From: Bradyrhizobium cenepequi
Lineage (GTDB): Bacteria; Pseudomonadota; Alphaproteobacteria; Rhizobiales; Xanthobacteraceae
Assembly: GCF_020329485.1 (NCBI RefSeq)
Contig: NZ_JAGKJI010000004.1
Span: forward strand, 203,217-267,216
Length of the DNA: 64,000 nucleotides
Direction: 5' to 3'
Shown here: positions 26,499-33,857 of the stretch, in pieces
Numbering within the stretch: the first letter of the stretch is position 1
How the letters are laid out: every line of letters begins with the position of its first letter
Program-made: the position numbers and the translations under genes
Notes under the pieces: generated by a model
Databases searched by the model: none
What the model saw: only the letters and a program-made list of their open reading frames with translations
What the model was told of the DNA's origin: nothing

Positions 26499-27314
26499 TC
26501 AGGCCGCGGCTGCGGTGCCGAGCGCCGGAGCTGTTGCGGCATCGGGCGCGGGCATTGGCGCCCCGCCGATGACATCATTCGCCTCGAGATCGTAGAGCTC
26601 GCGGGCGATGTGATCGGTCAGCATCGACGGCTGACCGTCGAACACCACGCGGCCTGCCGCCATGCCGATCAGGCGGTCGCAATAGCTGCGCGCCAGATCA
26701 AGCGAATGCAGGTTGCAGAGCACGGTGATGCCGAAATGCTTGTTGATGCGCAAAAGCGCGTCCATCACGATCTTGGTATTGCGCGGATCGAGCGAGGCGA
26801 TCGGCTCGTCGGCGAGGATGATGTCGGGCTCCTGCACCAGCGCGCGGGCGATCGCGACGCGCTGCTGCTGGCCGCCGGAGAGCTGGTCGGCGCGCTGGGC
26901 GGCGAACTGCGCCATGTCAAACTGCTCGAGCGCCGACATCGCGAGCGCCCTGTCTTGCTCGGGCCAAAGCTGGGTCAGCGAACGCCAGGACGGGATCTCA
27001 GCAAGGCGACCCATCAGCACATTGGTCAGCACGTCGAGCCGGCCGACCAAGTTGAACTGCTGAAAGATCATCGCCGAACGCGCCCGCCACTGCCGCAGGG
27101 CCTTGCCGCGCAGTGCGGTGACATCGACACCTTCGAACAGGATGCGGCCTTCGGTCGGATCGGCGAGACGATTGACCATCCGCAGCAATGTCGACTTACC
27201 GGCGCCTGAGCGTCCGATCACGCCGACAAAACTACCGGGCTGAACCGAGAACGAAGCATTATCCACCGCGGCTTTTGTGCCGAAACGGCACGTCAAACCT
27301 TCCACCACCAGCAT
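26499..27314 (-). CDS. phnC: PhnC, phosphonate ABC transporter ATPase
   Basis: ATP-hydrolysing subunit of the phosphonate importer, 271 residues. The start chosen is the ATG of [17 protein letters not shown], which has GGAG six bases upstream; the frame opens seven codons earlier. Walker [10 protein letters not shown], signature [15 protein letters not shown] and Walker [12 protein letters not shown] are intact. First gene of phnCDEE, transcribed away from the hexapeptide transferase gene across two Pho-box-like sites. Confidence 0.95.
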   Translation of the reverse strand: MLVVEGLTCRFGTKAAVDNASFSVQPGSFVGVIGRSGAGKSTLLRMVNRLADPTEGRILFEGVDVTALRGKALRQWRARSAMIFQQFNLVGRLDVLTNVLMGRLAEIPSWRSLTQLWPEQDRALAMSALEQFDMAQFAAQRADQLSGGQQQRVAIARALVQEPDIILADEPIASLDPRNTKIVMDALLRINKHFGITVLCNLHSLDLARSYCDRLIGMAAGRVVFDGQPSMLTDHIARELYDLEANDVIGGAPMPAPDAATAPALGTAAAA

Positions 27315-27361
27315 GCAGTGCTCCGAACCCGTCACATCGGCCCAAGGGCTAACGCCACCGC

Positions 27362-27379
27362 ATTACAGTTGTGTGACAA
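27362..27379 (-). promoter_or_regulatory. Pho-box-like site for phnCDEE
   Basis: On the minus strand: TTGTCAC-ACAA-CTGTAAT, 11 of 14 matches to the CTGTCAT-N4-CTGTCAT consensus. It lies 48 bases upstream of the phnC start. Confidence 0.65.
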
Positions 27380-27427
27380 ACCCGTTGCAGTGCCGCAATC
27401 CTGTACAGCGTCGGCGGCGTCACGCAT

Positions 27428-27445
27428 CTGTCACGCTAATGTTAT
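27428..27445 (+). promoter_or_regulatory. Pho-box-like site for the transferase-phnM2-DUF1045 operon
   Basis: On the plus strand: CTGTCAC-GCTA-ATGTTAT, 11 of 14 matches to the paired CTGTCAT consensus, 49 bases before the transferase start. It mirrors the minus-strand site 50 bases away. Confidence 0.6.
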
Positions 27446-27493
27446 GAAGCGCATCGAAGACGTGCGCTCCCCGCAATCGTTCGAGAGGTGAAA

Positions 27494-28150
27494 ATGGCCG
27501 GCAAGATGCTTTCTGTTGTACCGATGGTCGATCCAACCGCCTCGGTGCGCGATAGCCAGCTTGGGGCCTATACCGAGGTCGGCGCGCGAACCATCCTGCT
27601 CGACGTCACGATGGGCGATTATTCGTACGTCGTGAATGACGCGCAGCTCACGTACACCACAATCGGCAAATTCACCTCGATCGCGGCGATGACCCGGATC
27701 AATCCCGGCAATCATCCGATGCATCGTGCGTCACAGGCGCATTTCACCTATCGCGCCAGCGCATACTTCCGAGGCGAACATGACGAGACCGAATTCTTCG
27801 CGTGGCGCAGATCGCACCGCGTGCATATCGGCCATGACGTCTGGATTGGGCATGGCGCGATCATCCTGCCCGGGCGCTCGATTGGAACCGGCGCGGTGGT
27901 CGCGGCCGGCGCGATCGTGACCAAGGATGTTCCCGCCTATACCATCGTTGCCGGCAATCCGGCGCGGCCGATTCGCAAACGCTTTCCCGACGACATCACC
28001 AGCCGTCTTGCGGCGCTCGCCTGGTGGGACTGGGATCACGAGACGCTGCGACAGGCATTGCCCGATTTCCGCAAGCTCGCTATCGAGGACTTTCTCGGCA
28101 AATATGAAGCGCAGAGCGCGCCAACAGCCCGACGGAGTGCCATCTCGTGA
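27494..28150 (+). CDS. Phosphonate-operon hexapeptide-repeat transferase
   Basis: Left-handed beta-helix acyltransferase-type protein of 218 residues, of the phosphonate-metabolism group of DapH/CAT-like transferases. Repeats of the [LIV]GxxxxI type are visible: [50 protein letters not shown], then the closing [13 protein letters not shown]. The catalytic-type His is in [15 protein letters not shown] precedes the ATG; a GTG two codons earlier is an alternative. The next gene overlaps its stop by GTGA. The substrate is unknown; such genes go with phn loci and may modify an aminoalkylphosphonate. Confidence 0.88.
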   Translation: MAGKMLSVVPMVDPTASVRDSQLGAYTEVGARTILLDVTMGDYSYVVNDAQLTYTTIGKFTSIAAMTRINPGNHPMHRASQAHFTYRASAYFRGEHDETEFFAWRRSHRVHIGHDVWIGHGAIILPGRSIGTGAVVAAGAIVTKDVPAYTIVAGNPARPIRKRFPDDITSRLAALAWWDWDHETLRQALPDFRKLAIEDFLGKYEAQSAPTARRSAIS

Positions 28151-29340
28151 CCGACATTATTATCGAACGCGGCAAGGCGCTCGTCGAAGGCGAACTCGTT
28201 GAAACGCGCCTGCGGACCACGGGCCGCGACATCGCAGCGCTCGGCGGCGATGGAGACGGCCGCGGCGCGCTCGGCATCGACGCGCGAGATCTGCTGGTGC
28301 TGCCCGGCATCGTCGATCTGCATGGCGACGCCTTCGAGCGGCAGATGATGCCGCGCGCCGGCGTCGATTTTCCGATCGACGTGGCGCTCGCCGACAGCGA
28401 CCGCCAGGCGATCGCAAACGGCATCACCACGGTGTTCCACGCCACCACCTGGTCGTGGGAGCCGGGCCTGCGCAGCGCCGAGAATGCGCGGAGGCTGCTG
28501 GAGGCGATCGAACAGATGCGCCCGCAGCTTGCTGCCGACACGCGATTCCATTTGCGCCACGAGACCTACAATCTGGATGCCGAAGCGGAGATCATCGTCT
28601 GGCTCGCGGAGGGCCGCATCGATCTATTCGCGTTCAACGATCACATGGATGGGACAATCGGGGACCTGGCAAAGCCGCGGAAGCGCAACCGGATGGTGGA
28701 GCGGACCGGACTTTCGGCCGAGGAATTCGACCACCTGGTCGCACGCGTGGTGGCGCGCGCGGACGATGTGCCGGCTTCGGTCTCCCGCCTCGCCAGCGCG
28801 GCGCGTTCAGCCAATGTCCGCATGCTCTCGCATGACGACAACAGCCCCGAGATGCGCAAGGCGTTTCGCAACCAGGGCGTCGGCATCGCCGAATTCCCTG
28901 TCAACGAAGAGACCGCGCGCGACGCAGCAGCCGCCGGCGACGATGTCGTCTACGGCGCGCCCAACGTCGTGCGCGGCGGCAGCCATACCGGCTGGACCAA
29001 GGCGTCTGACATGATCGCCAAGGGCCTCTGCTCGGTACTGGCCTCTGACTATTACTATCCTGCACAATTGCTCGCGGCCTTCCGTCTCGCCGCCGACGGC
29101 GTGCTGCCGCTGGAAAAAGCGTGGGACCTGATCTCGGCAGCGCCGGCGCGCGCCGCCGGACTCGACGACCGCGGCGTGCTCGCCGAAGGCCGCCGCGCCG
29201 ACATGATCATCGTCGACGATAAGGTGCCGCTGCGGCCGCGCATTGTCGCGGTGATCGCTGCGGGACGCCTCGTGCATCTGGCCGACGCCAGCCGGCTCAG
29301 CTATTCCACAGCACCGCGCAAAGCGGTTGCAGCCGCCTGA
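28147..29340 (+). CDS. phnM: PhnM-like amidohydrolase, second copy
   Basis: 397-residue amidohydrolase of the PhnM family (alpha-D-ribose 1-methylphosphonate 5-triphosphate diphosphatase). The first motif reads [18 protein letters not shown], where the operon copy has LHTDHLEAHY; both forms occur in the family. Other motifs: [46 protein letters not shown] and [14 protein letters not shown]. Starts with GTG overlapping the transferase stop. Having two PhnM enzymes in one locus suggests either backup or different substrates. Confidence 0.92.
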   Translation: MTDIIIERGKALVEGELVETRLRTTGRDIAALGGDGDGRGALGIDARDLLVLPGIVDLHGDAFERQMMPRAGVDFPIDVALADSDRQAIANGITTVFHATTWSWEPGLRSAENARRLLEAIEQMRPQLAADTRFHLRHETYNLDAEAEIIVWLAEGRIDLFAFNDHMDGTIGDLAKPRKRNRMVERTGLSAEEFDHLVARVVARADDVPASVSRLASAARSANVRMLSHDDNSPEMRKAFRNQGVGIAEFPVNEETARDAAAAGDDVVYGAPNVVRGGSHTGWTKASDMIAKGLCSVLASDYYYPAQLLAAFRLAADGVLPLEKAWDLISAAPARAAGLDDRGVLAEGRRADMIIVDDKVPLRPRIVAVIAAGRLVHLADASRLSYSTAPRKAVAAA

Positions 29341-29347
29341 CGCGACG

Positions 29348-30055
29348 ATGGCCAACTATCCGCGTTATGCCCTCTACTACGCGCCGGCGCCAGGCAGCGC
29401 GCTCGATCGCTTCGGTGCCGAGATGCTCGGCTACGACGCCTATCGTGGCGGCGACCTGCCTTTTCCCGAGGGCATGCCGCCGGACTGGCGCGAGATCACG
29501 CAGGACCCGCGCAAATACGGCTTTCATGCCACGCTGAAAGCGCCGATTGCGCTGGCGGAGGGAAAGACCGAGGCCGATTTGGTTGGGGCATGCGAGGCTT
29601 TCGCCGATACGGCGCGGCAGATTCCAGTTATCGAACCCATCGTCGATTCGATCAGCGGCTTCATCGCGATGATCCCGGCAAAGCCGTCCGCGGAGTTGCA
29701 ACAACTCGCGGCCGACGTGACGCGCGACTTCGATTCATTGCGCGCGCCACTGATGCCGCAGGATCGGGCACGAAGAAATCCCGAGCGATTGACGCCGCGG
29801 CAGGTCGAGTATCTCGACCGCTGGGGCTATCCTTACGTGATGGAAGAATTCCGCTTCCACATGACGCTGACGGGGCGATTGGAAGCCGAGCGCCGTGAAG
29901 TCGTGGTGCCGATGCTGCGTGAGCGCTTTGCCGCCATCCGGCTCGGAACGCTCCCGATCGACCGGCTCGCGCTGTTCCGCCAGGACGATGCAGCATCGCG
30001 CTTCCGGATTATTGGACACTGGCGAATACGAGCACTCCTGTCGTCCCGGCCTTGA
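29348..30055 (+). CDS. DUF1045 phosphonate-operon protein, 2H-phosphoesterase type
   Basis: 235-residue protein of the DUF1045 family that travels with phn genes. Two H-x-T motifs, KYGFHATLKAP near residue 58 and FRFHMTLTG near residue 174, are the signature of the 2H phosphoesterase fold, which acts on cyclic phosphates. No phnP gene is seen in this window, so this protein may open the ribosyl cyclic phosphate formed by PhnJ; that is an inference. Its last residues (LLSSRP) are encoded by a palindromic repeat that overlaps the gene end. Start eight bases after the phnM2 stop. Confidence 0.9.
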   Translation: MANYPRYALYYAPAPGSALDRFGAEMLGYDAYRGGDLPFPEGMPPDWREITQDPRKYGFHATLKAPIALAEGKTEADLVGACEAFADTARQIPVIEPIVDSISGFIAMIPAKPSAELQQLAADVTRDFDSLRAPLMPQDRARRNPERLTPRQVEYLDRWGYPYVMEEFRFHMTLTGRLEAERREVVVPMLRERFAAIRLGTLPIDRLALFRQDDAASRFRIIGHWRIRALLSSRP

Positions 30056-30156
30056 GCCGGGACCCATAACTATGCGGTGTGCTCCGCTGTAACCGCTTGC
30101 TCGCGCCACGACCACCTCCTGTGGTTATGGGTCCCGGCGTTCGCCGGGACGACAGG
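30037..30156. repeat. Palindromic repeat overlapping the end of the DUF1045 gene (GTCGTCCCGG type)
   Basis: The outer ends CCTGTCGTCCCGG and CCGGGACGACAGG are exact complements; inner words GGGACCCATAAC and GGTTATGGGTCCC also pair. The element includes the stop codon of the DUF1045 gene, so it has supplied the C-terminal residues of that protein. It lies between convergent genes and can form a strong cruciform or double-sided terminator. Confidence 0.8.
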
Positions 30157-30212
30157 AGAGAGTCTGTCCGCGCGGTGGGCAGCTGCGCTTTGCCCACCCT
30201 AACGTTCTTCGC

Positions 30213-31208
30213 CTACTCGTCCGTTTCTTCCGGCCTTGTGCGGGCGATGATTTCGGCGGCGCCTTTGTCGAGCAACTCCAGTCCGACAGCGCGGCCGAGT
30301 TCGCGGGGGCGATCGGCGGCGCCGGTGCGCGAGGCTTCGATGAAGCGGTCGCCGGTTTCATCCAGCACCGAGGCGCGCAAAATCATCTCGCTGCCAGCGA
30401 ACGTGGCATGGCCGGCGATCGGCGAATTGCAATGGCCGTTCAGGACCCACAGTACCTCGCGCTCGGCTTCGGCGGCGAGGCGCGATGCCGCATTCTCGAT
30501 CTTCGCAAGACGGGCGCGCGTCGCAAAATCGTTGGCGGCGCATTCAACGGCGACGATGCCCTGCCCGACCGAGGGCAGCATCTCGTCGACCGGGAAATCA
30601 TAGGCGATGCGGGACGCTCGCCCGATGCGCTCCAGGCCCGAGCACGCCATCACCAGCGCATCGGCCGGGCCGACCTCGCCGCCATCGGGCAGGCGCTGCT
30701 TGTCGCCACGATCGAGCTTTGCAATCCGCGTATCGGCGGCGCCGCGGAAGTGGATCACGGTCGCTTCCGGAAACAGCCGGCGCAGATACGCCGCGCGGCG
30801 CACCGCGTTGGTACCGATCTTGAAGCCCTTGCCGCGGCTCGCGCGGAAGCTTTCCAGCGAAAGCCCGGGACGCACCACCAGGCAATCGGTCGCGGCGTCA
30901 CGCGGCAGGGTCGCGCCGATCACGAGGCCCGGCGTCTCCTCATTGCCCGGCACATCCTTCAGCGAATGCATCGCGGCCTGCAGCTCGCCCGCGCGCATCG
31001 CCTCGCGGATCTCAGCGACGAAAGCGCCGCCCTTGCCGCCATGGCGCAGCAACTTGCTGGTCTGGTCCTGATCGCCGCGGGTTTCGAACCTGACAATCTC
31101 GACGATCAGGTCAGAAGCCGACGCACGCAACAGCCGCGCGACTTCCTCGGTCTGCGCCATCGCCATGGCCGTCTTGCGCGTGCCGATGCGTAAGGTCTGT
31201 CCCGCCAC
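30213..31208 (-). CDS. hemC: Porphobilinogen deaminase HemC (divergent)
   Basis: Joins four porphobilinogens into hydroxymethylbilane for haem synthesis. 331 residues. Expected motifs are present in slightly unusual form: LRIGTRKTAMAMAQTEEVA, AAMHSLKDVPG (usual VHSMKDVP), IGTNAVRRAAYL (usual IGTSSLRR), VDEMLPSVGQGIVAVEC, and the cofactor-anchoring Cys in LNGHCNSPIAG. The divergence suggests a second copy beside a housekeeping hemC elsewhere, or a lineage feature; I cannot tell which. It stands alone, convergent with the phn genes. Confidence 0.85.
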   Translation of the reverse strand: MAGQTLRIGTRKTAMAMAQTEEVARLLRASASDLIVEIVRFETRGDQDQTSKLLRHGGKGGAFVAEIREAMRAGELQAAMHSLKDVPGNEETPGLVIGATLPRDAATDCLVVRPGLSLESFRASRGKGFKIGTNAVRRAAYLRRLFPEATVIHFRGAADTRIAKLDRGDKQRLPDGGEVGPADALVMACSGLERIGRASRIAYDFPVDEMLPSVGQGIVAVECAANDFATRARLAKIENAASRLAAEAEREVLWVLNGHCNSPIAGHATFAGSEMILRASVLDETGDRFIEASRTGAADRPRELGRAVGLELLDKGAAEIIARTRPEETDE

Positions 31209-31303
31209 AATGTCTCCGTTCGAGCCGCCGATAAAGCCGAGGGATTAGAGCAAAAGCCCAGTCAAAACAACGGTTTTTGCCTGATATTCCGGGATGCGAC
31301 GCC

Positions 31304-31930
31304 TCAATCGAGGTCGTTAACGACCTGAACGCCGGCCGCCGCCATTCCCTCGCGCGCCGCCGCGAGCGAGCCTGCAAGATCGATCGCCCGGCAGCCGGAT
31401 TCCACGACCACGGTCTCGAAGCCGAGGCGGCGCGCATCCAGCGCGGAATAGTGCACGCAGTAATCCGTGGCGAGCCCGGCCATGAAAATCCGTCCCAGTC
31501 CTCGCTCGTGCAGGTAACCGGCAAGGCCGGTCGGCGTGGTGCGGTCGTTCTCGTAGAATGCGGAATAGGAATCGATGGCGGGGCGAAAGCCTTTTCGGAT
31601 CACGAGCTCGGCCTTCTCGGTCGAAAGCTTGGAATGGAATGCTGCGCCTTCTGTGCCTTGCACGCAGTGGTCCGGCCACAGCGTCTGCGGACCATAGGAC
31701 ATGGCGAGGGTTTCGAATGGCGCCGAGCCAGGATGTGAAGTGGCAAAGGAACTGTGGCCGGGCGGATGCCAGTCCTGGGTCAGCACCACGTGATCGAACC
31801 GTGCAGAGAGCCGATTGATCACCGGCACGACCGCGTCGCCGTCGGCAACCGCCAGCGCGCCGCCGGGGCAGAAGTCGTTCTGCACGTCGACAATGAGAAG
31901 CACGTCGTCGGGATGAATCTGCATGGGCAA
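31304..31930 (-). CDS. pncA: Nicotinamidase PncA
   Basis: Hydrolyses nicotinamide to nicotinate in NAD salvage; isochorismatase fold, 208 residues. Catalytic triad candidates are all visible: Asp in LLIVDVQNDFCPGG, Lys in VIRKGFRPAIDSYSAF and Cys in MAGLATDYCVHYSALDA; the metal site DWHPPGHSSFA is intact. An ATG two codons later is an alternative start. The aspartate-dehydrogenase-like gene lies 59 bases upstream on the same strand, which suggests a shared NAD theme. Confidence 0.95.
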   Translation of the reverse strand: MPMQIHPDDVLLIVDVQNDFCPGGALAVADGDAVVPVINRLSARFDHVVLTQDWHPPGHSSFATSHPGSAPFETLAMSYGPQTLWPDHCVQGTEGAAFHSKLSTEKAELVIRKGFRPAIDSYSAFYENDRTTPTGLAGYLHERGLGRIFMAGLATDYCVHYSALDARRLGFETVVVESGCRAIDLAGSLAAAREGMAAAGVQVVNDLD

Positions 31931-31989
31931 CTCGGCTGTGGCTGGCCGAGGACCTTAGCTGAAAACTTGCAGTCTCGCAGCAAACAACC

Positions 31990-32817
31990 TCACGTCCCGA
32001 TGCGCAGGGAGGCGCGCTGCTTGCGAAGGCAGGCGATCACGGACAGCGCCGTGATGCGGCCGGTGCGCGGGTTTTCCGACGGGATGTTCTCGATCGTCAT
32101 CGATAACCGCGCCGAATCGGCGTCCACCTCGATGCGGTGGGTGTTGCGCGTCACCGTCGGGTCGGCCCAGATTTCCACCCGGGTGCGGTCGGGGCCGATG
32201 CCGGCGAGCGAGAGCGCAACGGCGACGTTCAAATTGGCGGGAAAGCCCTTTGCCGCCTCGCGCGCGGTTCCCTCGAAGATCCGCAGCGGCTCGGAGAGCC
32301 CTTCGATGCTGACGTCGTTCTCGATGAGATAAGGCGCGCCGGCGAGCCCCAGCGGCGGCTTTCGCGTCACCAGTCGGACCGAATGGATGGTGCCCTCGGC
32401 CGCCGCGGTGACGGCGTCGAGCCCGATCAGCGCGCCGGTCGGCACCACGATCTGGCCACTATTCTTCCTCGCAAGCGCGATCAGGTCCTCGTTCTGGAGC
32501 AACGCGCCGACGCTGAGCACGATCGCGGTCTTGCCGCGCTCGACCACCGGCGCCACGATCGAACGCACCAGCTTGCTCGGCGCGCATTCGACCACGATGT
32601 CGGCGGCATCGGCCAGCTCCTCGATTGGCAGGATCTTTGGCGGGGTCTTCAGCTCATGGAGCCAGGCCTGGTGCTTGGCGACATTCTGCGCCGAGACCGC
32701 GCTCAGCGCCAATCCCTCGATGCCGCGATCCAGTTCCTTCACCACGCTCGCGCCGATGGCACCGAGGCCTGCAACGGCCACGCGTGCGCCGGATCGGCTG
32801 CTGCTCGAATCCACCAT
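31990..32817 (-). CDS. Aspartate dehydrogenase-like oxidoreductase
   Basis: 275 residues from the ATG of MVDSSSSRSGARVAVAG, chosen because GGGAG lies eight bases upstream. Rossmann start VAVAGLGAIGASVV, then VECAPSKLVRSI, PTGALIGLDAVTAAAEGTI and FPANLNVAVALSLAGIGPD with ADPTVTRNTHRIEVDADSA; these match the L-aspartate dehydrogenase family, which converts aspartate to iminoaspartate for NAD synthesis or runs amination in reverse. Next to pncA. The family is clear; the true substrate is not proven. Confidence 0.85.
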   Translation of the reverse strand: MVDSSSSRSGARVAVAGLGAIGASVVKELDRGIEGLALSAVSAQNVAKHQAWLHELKTPPKILPIEELADAADIVVECAPSKLVRSIVAPVVERGKTAIVLSVGALLQNEDLIALARKNSGQIVVPTGALIGLDAVTAAAEGTIHSVRLVTRKPPLGLAGAPYLIENDVSIEGLSEPLRIFEGTAREAAKGFPANLNVAVALSLAGIGPDRTRVEIWADPTVTRNTHRIEVDADSARLSMTIENIPSENPRTGRITALSVIACLRKQRASLRIGT

Positions 32818-32902
32818 CCAACTGCTCCCAGGAAAGATGACCGTCCTCTCCCCTAGACACAGTCCGATGTCAATCGTCTCGCGAACGGATCGCCGGCCGT
32901 CG

Positions 32903-33175
32903 TCAAGCGAGCTTCGGATAGGTCGCCTTGTCAAAGAAGCTCGCCCCCGCGATATATTTGCGGCCCGCCGACATGTCCGGCTTCTCCTCGCCTTCGCCGG
33001 CGCATTCGAAGGTCCGTTTCGAGTTGCACGCCGCTTGGGTCATAGACGAACAATTGCCAGAGCGTCGGACCCGGCACGATGAATTCGCGCCAGTCGAGTC
33101 CTGCCGCCTTGAAGCGCGCGACGAAGGAGCGATAGTCGGAGCAATGCCGGGATCGAGCGATTGGAGGACGTGCAC
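32903..33175 (-). pseudogene. C-terminal remnant of a VOC (glyoxalase-like) protein
   Basis: The minus strand reads HCSDYRSFVARFKAAGLDWR and EFIVPGPTLWQLFVYDPSGV then QLE in one frame, and after a shift near 33020 continues in another as TFECAGEGEEKPDMSAGRKY, then IAGASFFDKATYPKLA and a stop at 32903. That is the second half of a VOC metalloprotein, with the LFVYDPSGVQLE strand typical of the family. The N-terminal half is missing and there is a frameshift, so it is dead. Confidence 0.8.
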
Positions 33176-33362
33176 CTCGTGCAGGCCTGGAAAACACGGG
33201 ACAAAACTATCTGCGGTCCAACAACGCGTGGCATGTCAAAAGCCGGCAAGCGCAAAGGCGGCCAGAACTGCATGTAAATGCAGCCAATCCCTGCCCATTC
33301 TTCTCCGCGTGCATAAACATTGGGCGGCGCCGATGGTGAGCACGGCGCCCACGCATGCTCTG

Positions 33363-33441
33363 CGTCATTGCGAGCATACGCGAAGCAATCCATCTCTCCG
33401 CTCGTGGAAGCATGGATTGCTTCGCTGCGCTCGCAATGACG
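33363..33441. repeat. Palindromic repeat (CGTCATTGCGAG type)
   Basis: CGTCATTGCGAGC at one end and GCTCGCAATGACG at the other are complementary; inner words GCGAAGCAATCCAT and ATGGATTGCTTCGC also pair. The same family is present at 44561-44645. It lies between two gene fragments. Confidence 0.85.
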
Positions 33442-33448
33442 GCGGATC

Positions 33449-33612
33449 TCACGTCCCACCGGCGAACCTCTTCACGAGACGATAGAGATATTCCTCACCT
33501 TCGTAGAATGACTTCACCATGATCCGCTCATCCTTGCCGTGGGCGCGGATGTCGGTGATTTCGGCTGCAAGGCCGGAATGGCCGTAGGTCGGGATTCCCG
33601 CGCTGCGCAGAC
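33449..33612 (-). pseudogene. C-terminal remnant of an M20-family peptidase
   Basis: The minus-strand frame reads GIPTYGHSGLAAEITDIRAH, then GKDERIMVKSFYEGEEYLYR and LVKRFAGGT before a stop. GIPTYG.SG with H.KDER is the end of the metal-binding domain of M20/M25/M40 metallopeptidases. Nothing upstream of this tail is recognisable and there is no start. From here to 33857 I see no gene; CTCTTAGAGCGATTCAA at 33768-33784 faintly resembles an Irr-type iron control element. Confidence 0.75.
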
Positions 33613-33857
33613 GCTGAGGTTTTGCAAGATGGCGAGACGTGGTGGCGGCAACGCCACTGTCAAGTATTCCTCCGCTCCTTCGCTACAAATTGAAGAAGTG
33701 GCTCGAAGCGACAGCAACTCTTGCCATGTCGCGTGACGGACTTGCAAATCATTCGTGCAAAGCGCGCTCTTAGAGCGATTCAATTCCGGCGTTGTTCTTT
33801 CCATTTGCGGCGGCTGCTAAAGGCACCGCGCCAATCTCGTCCCGAAAGTGAATCGAA

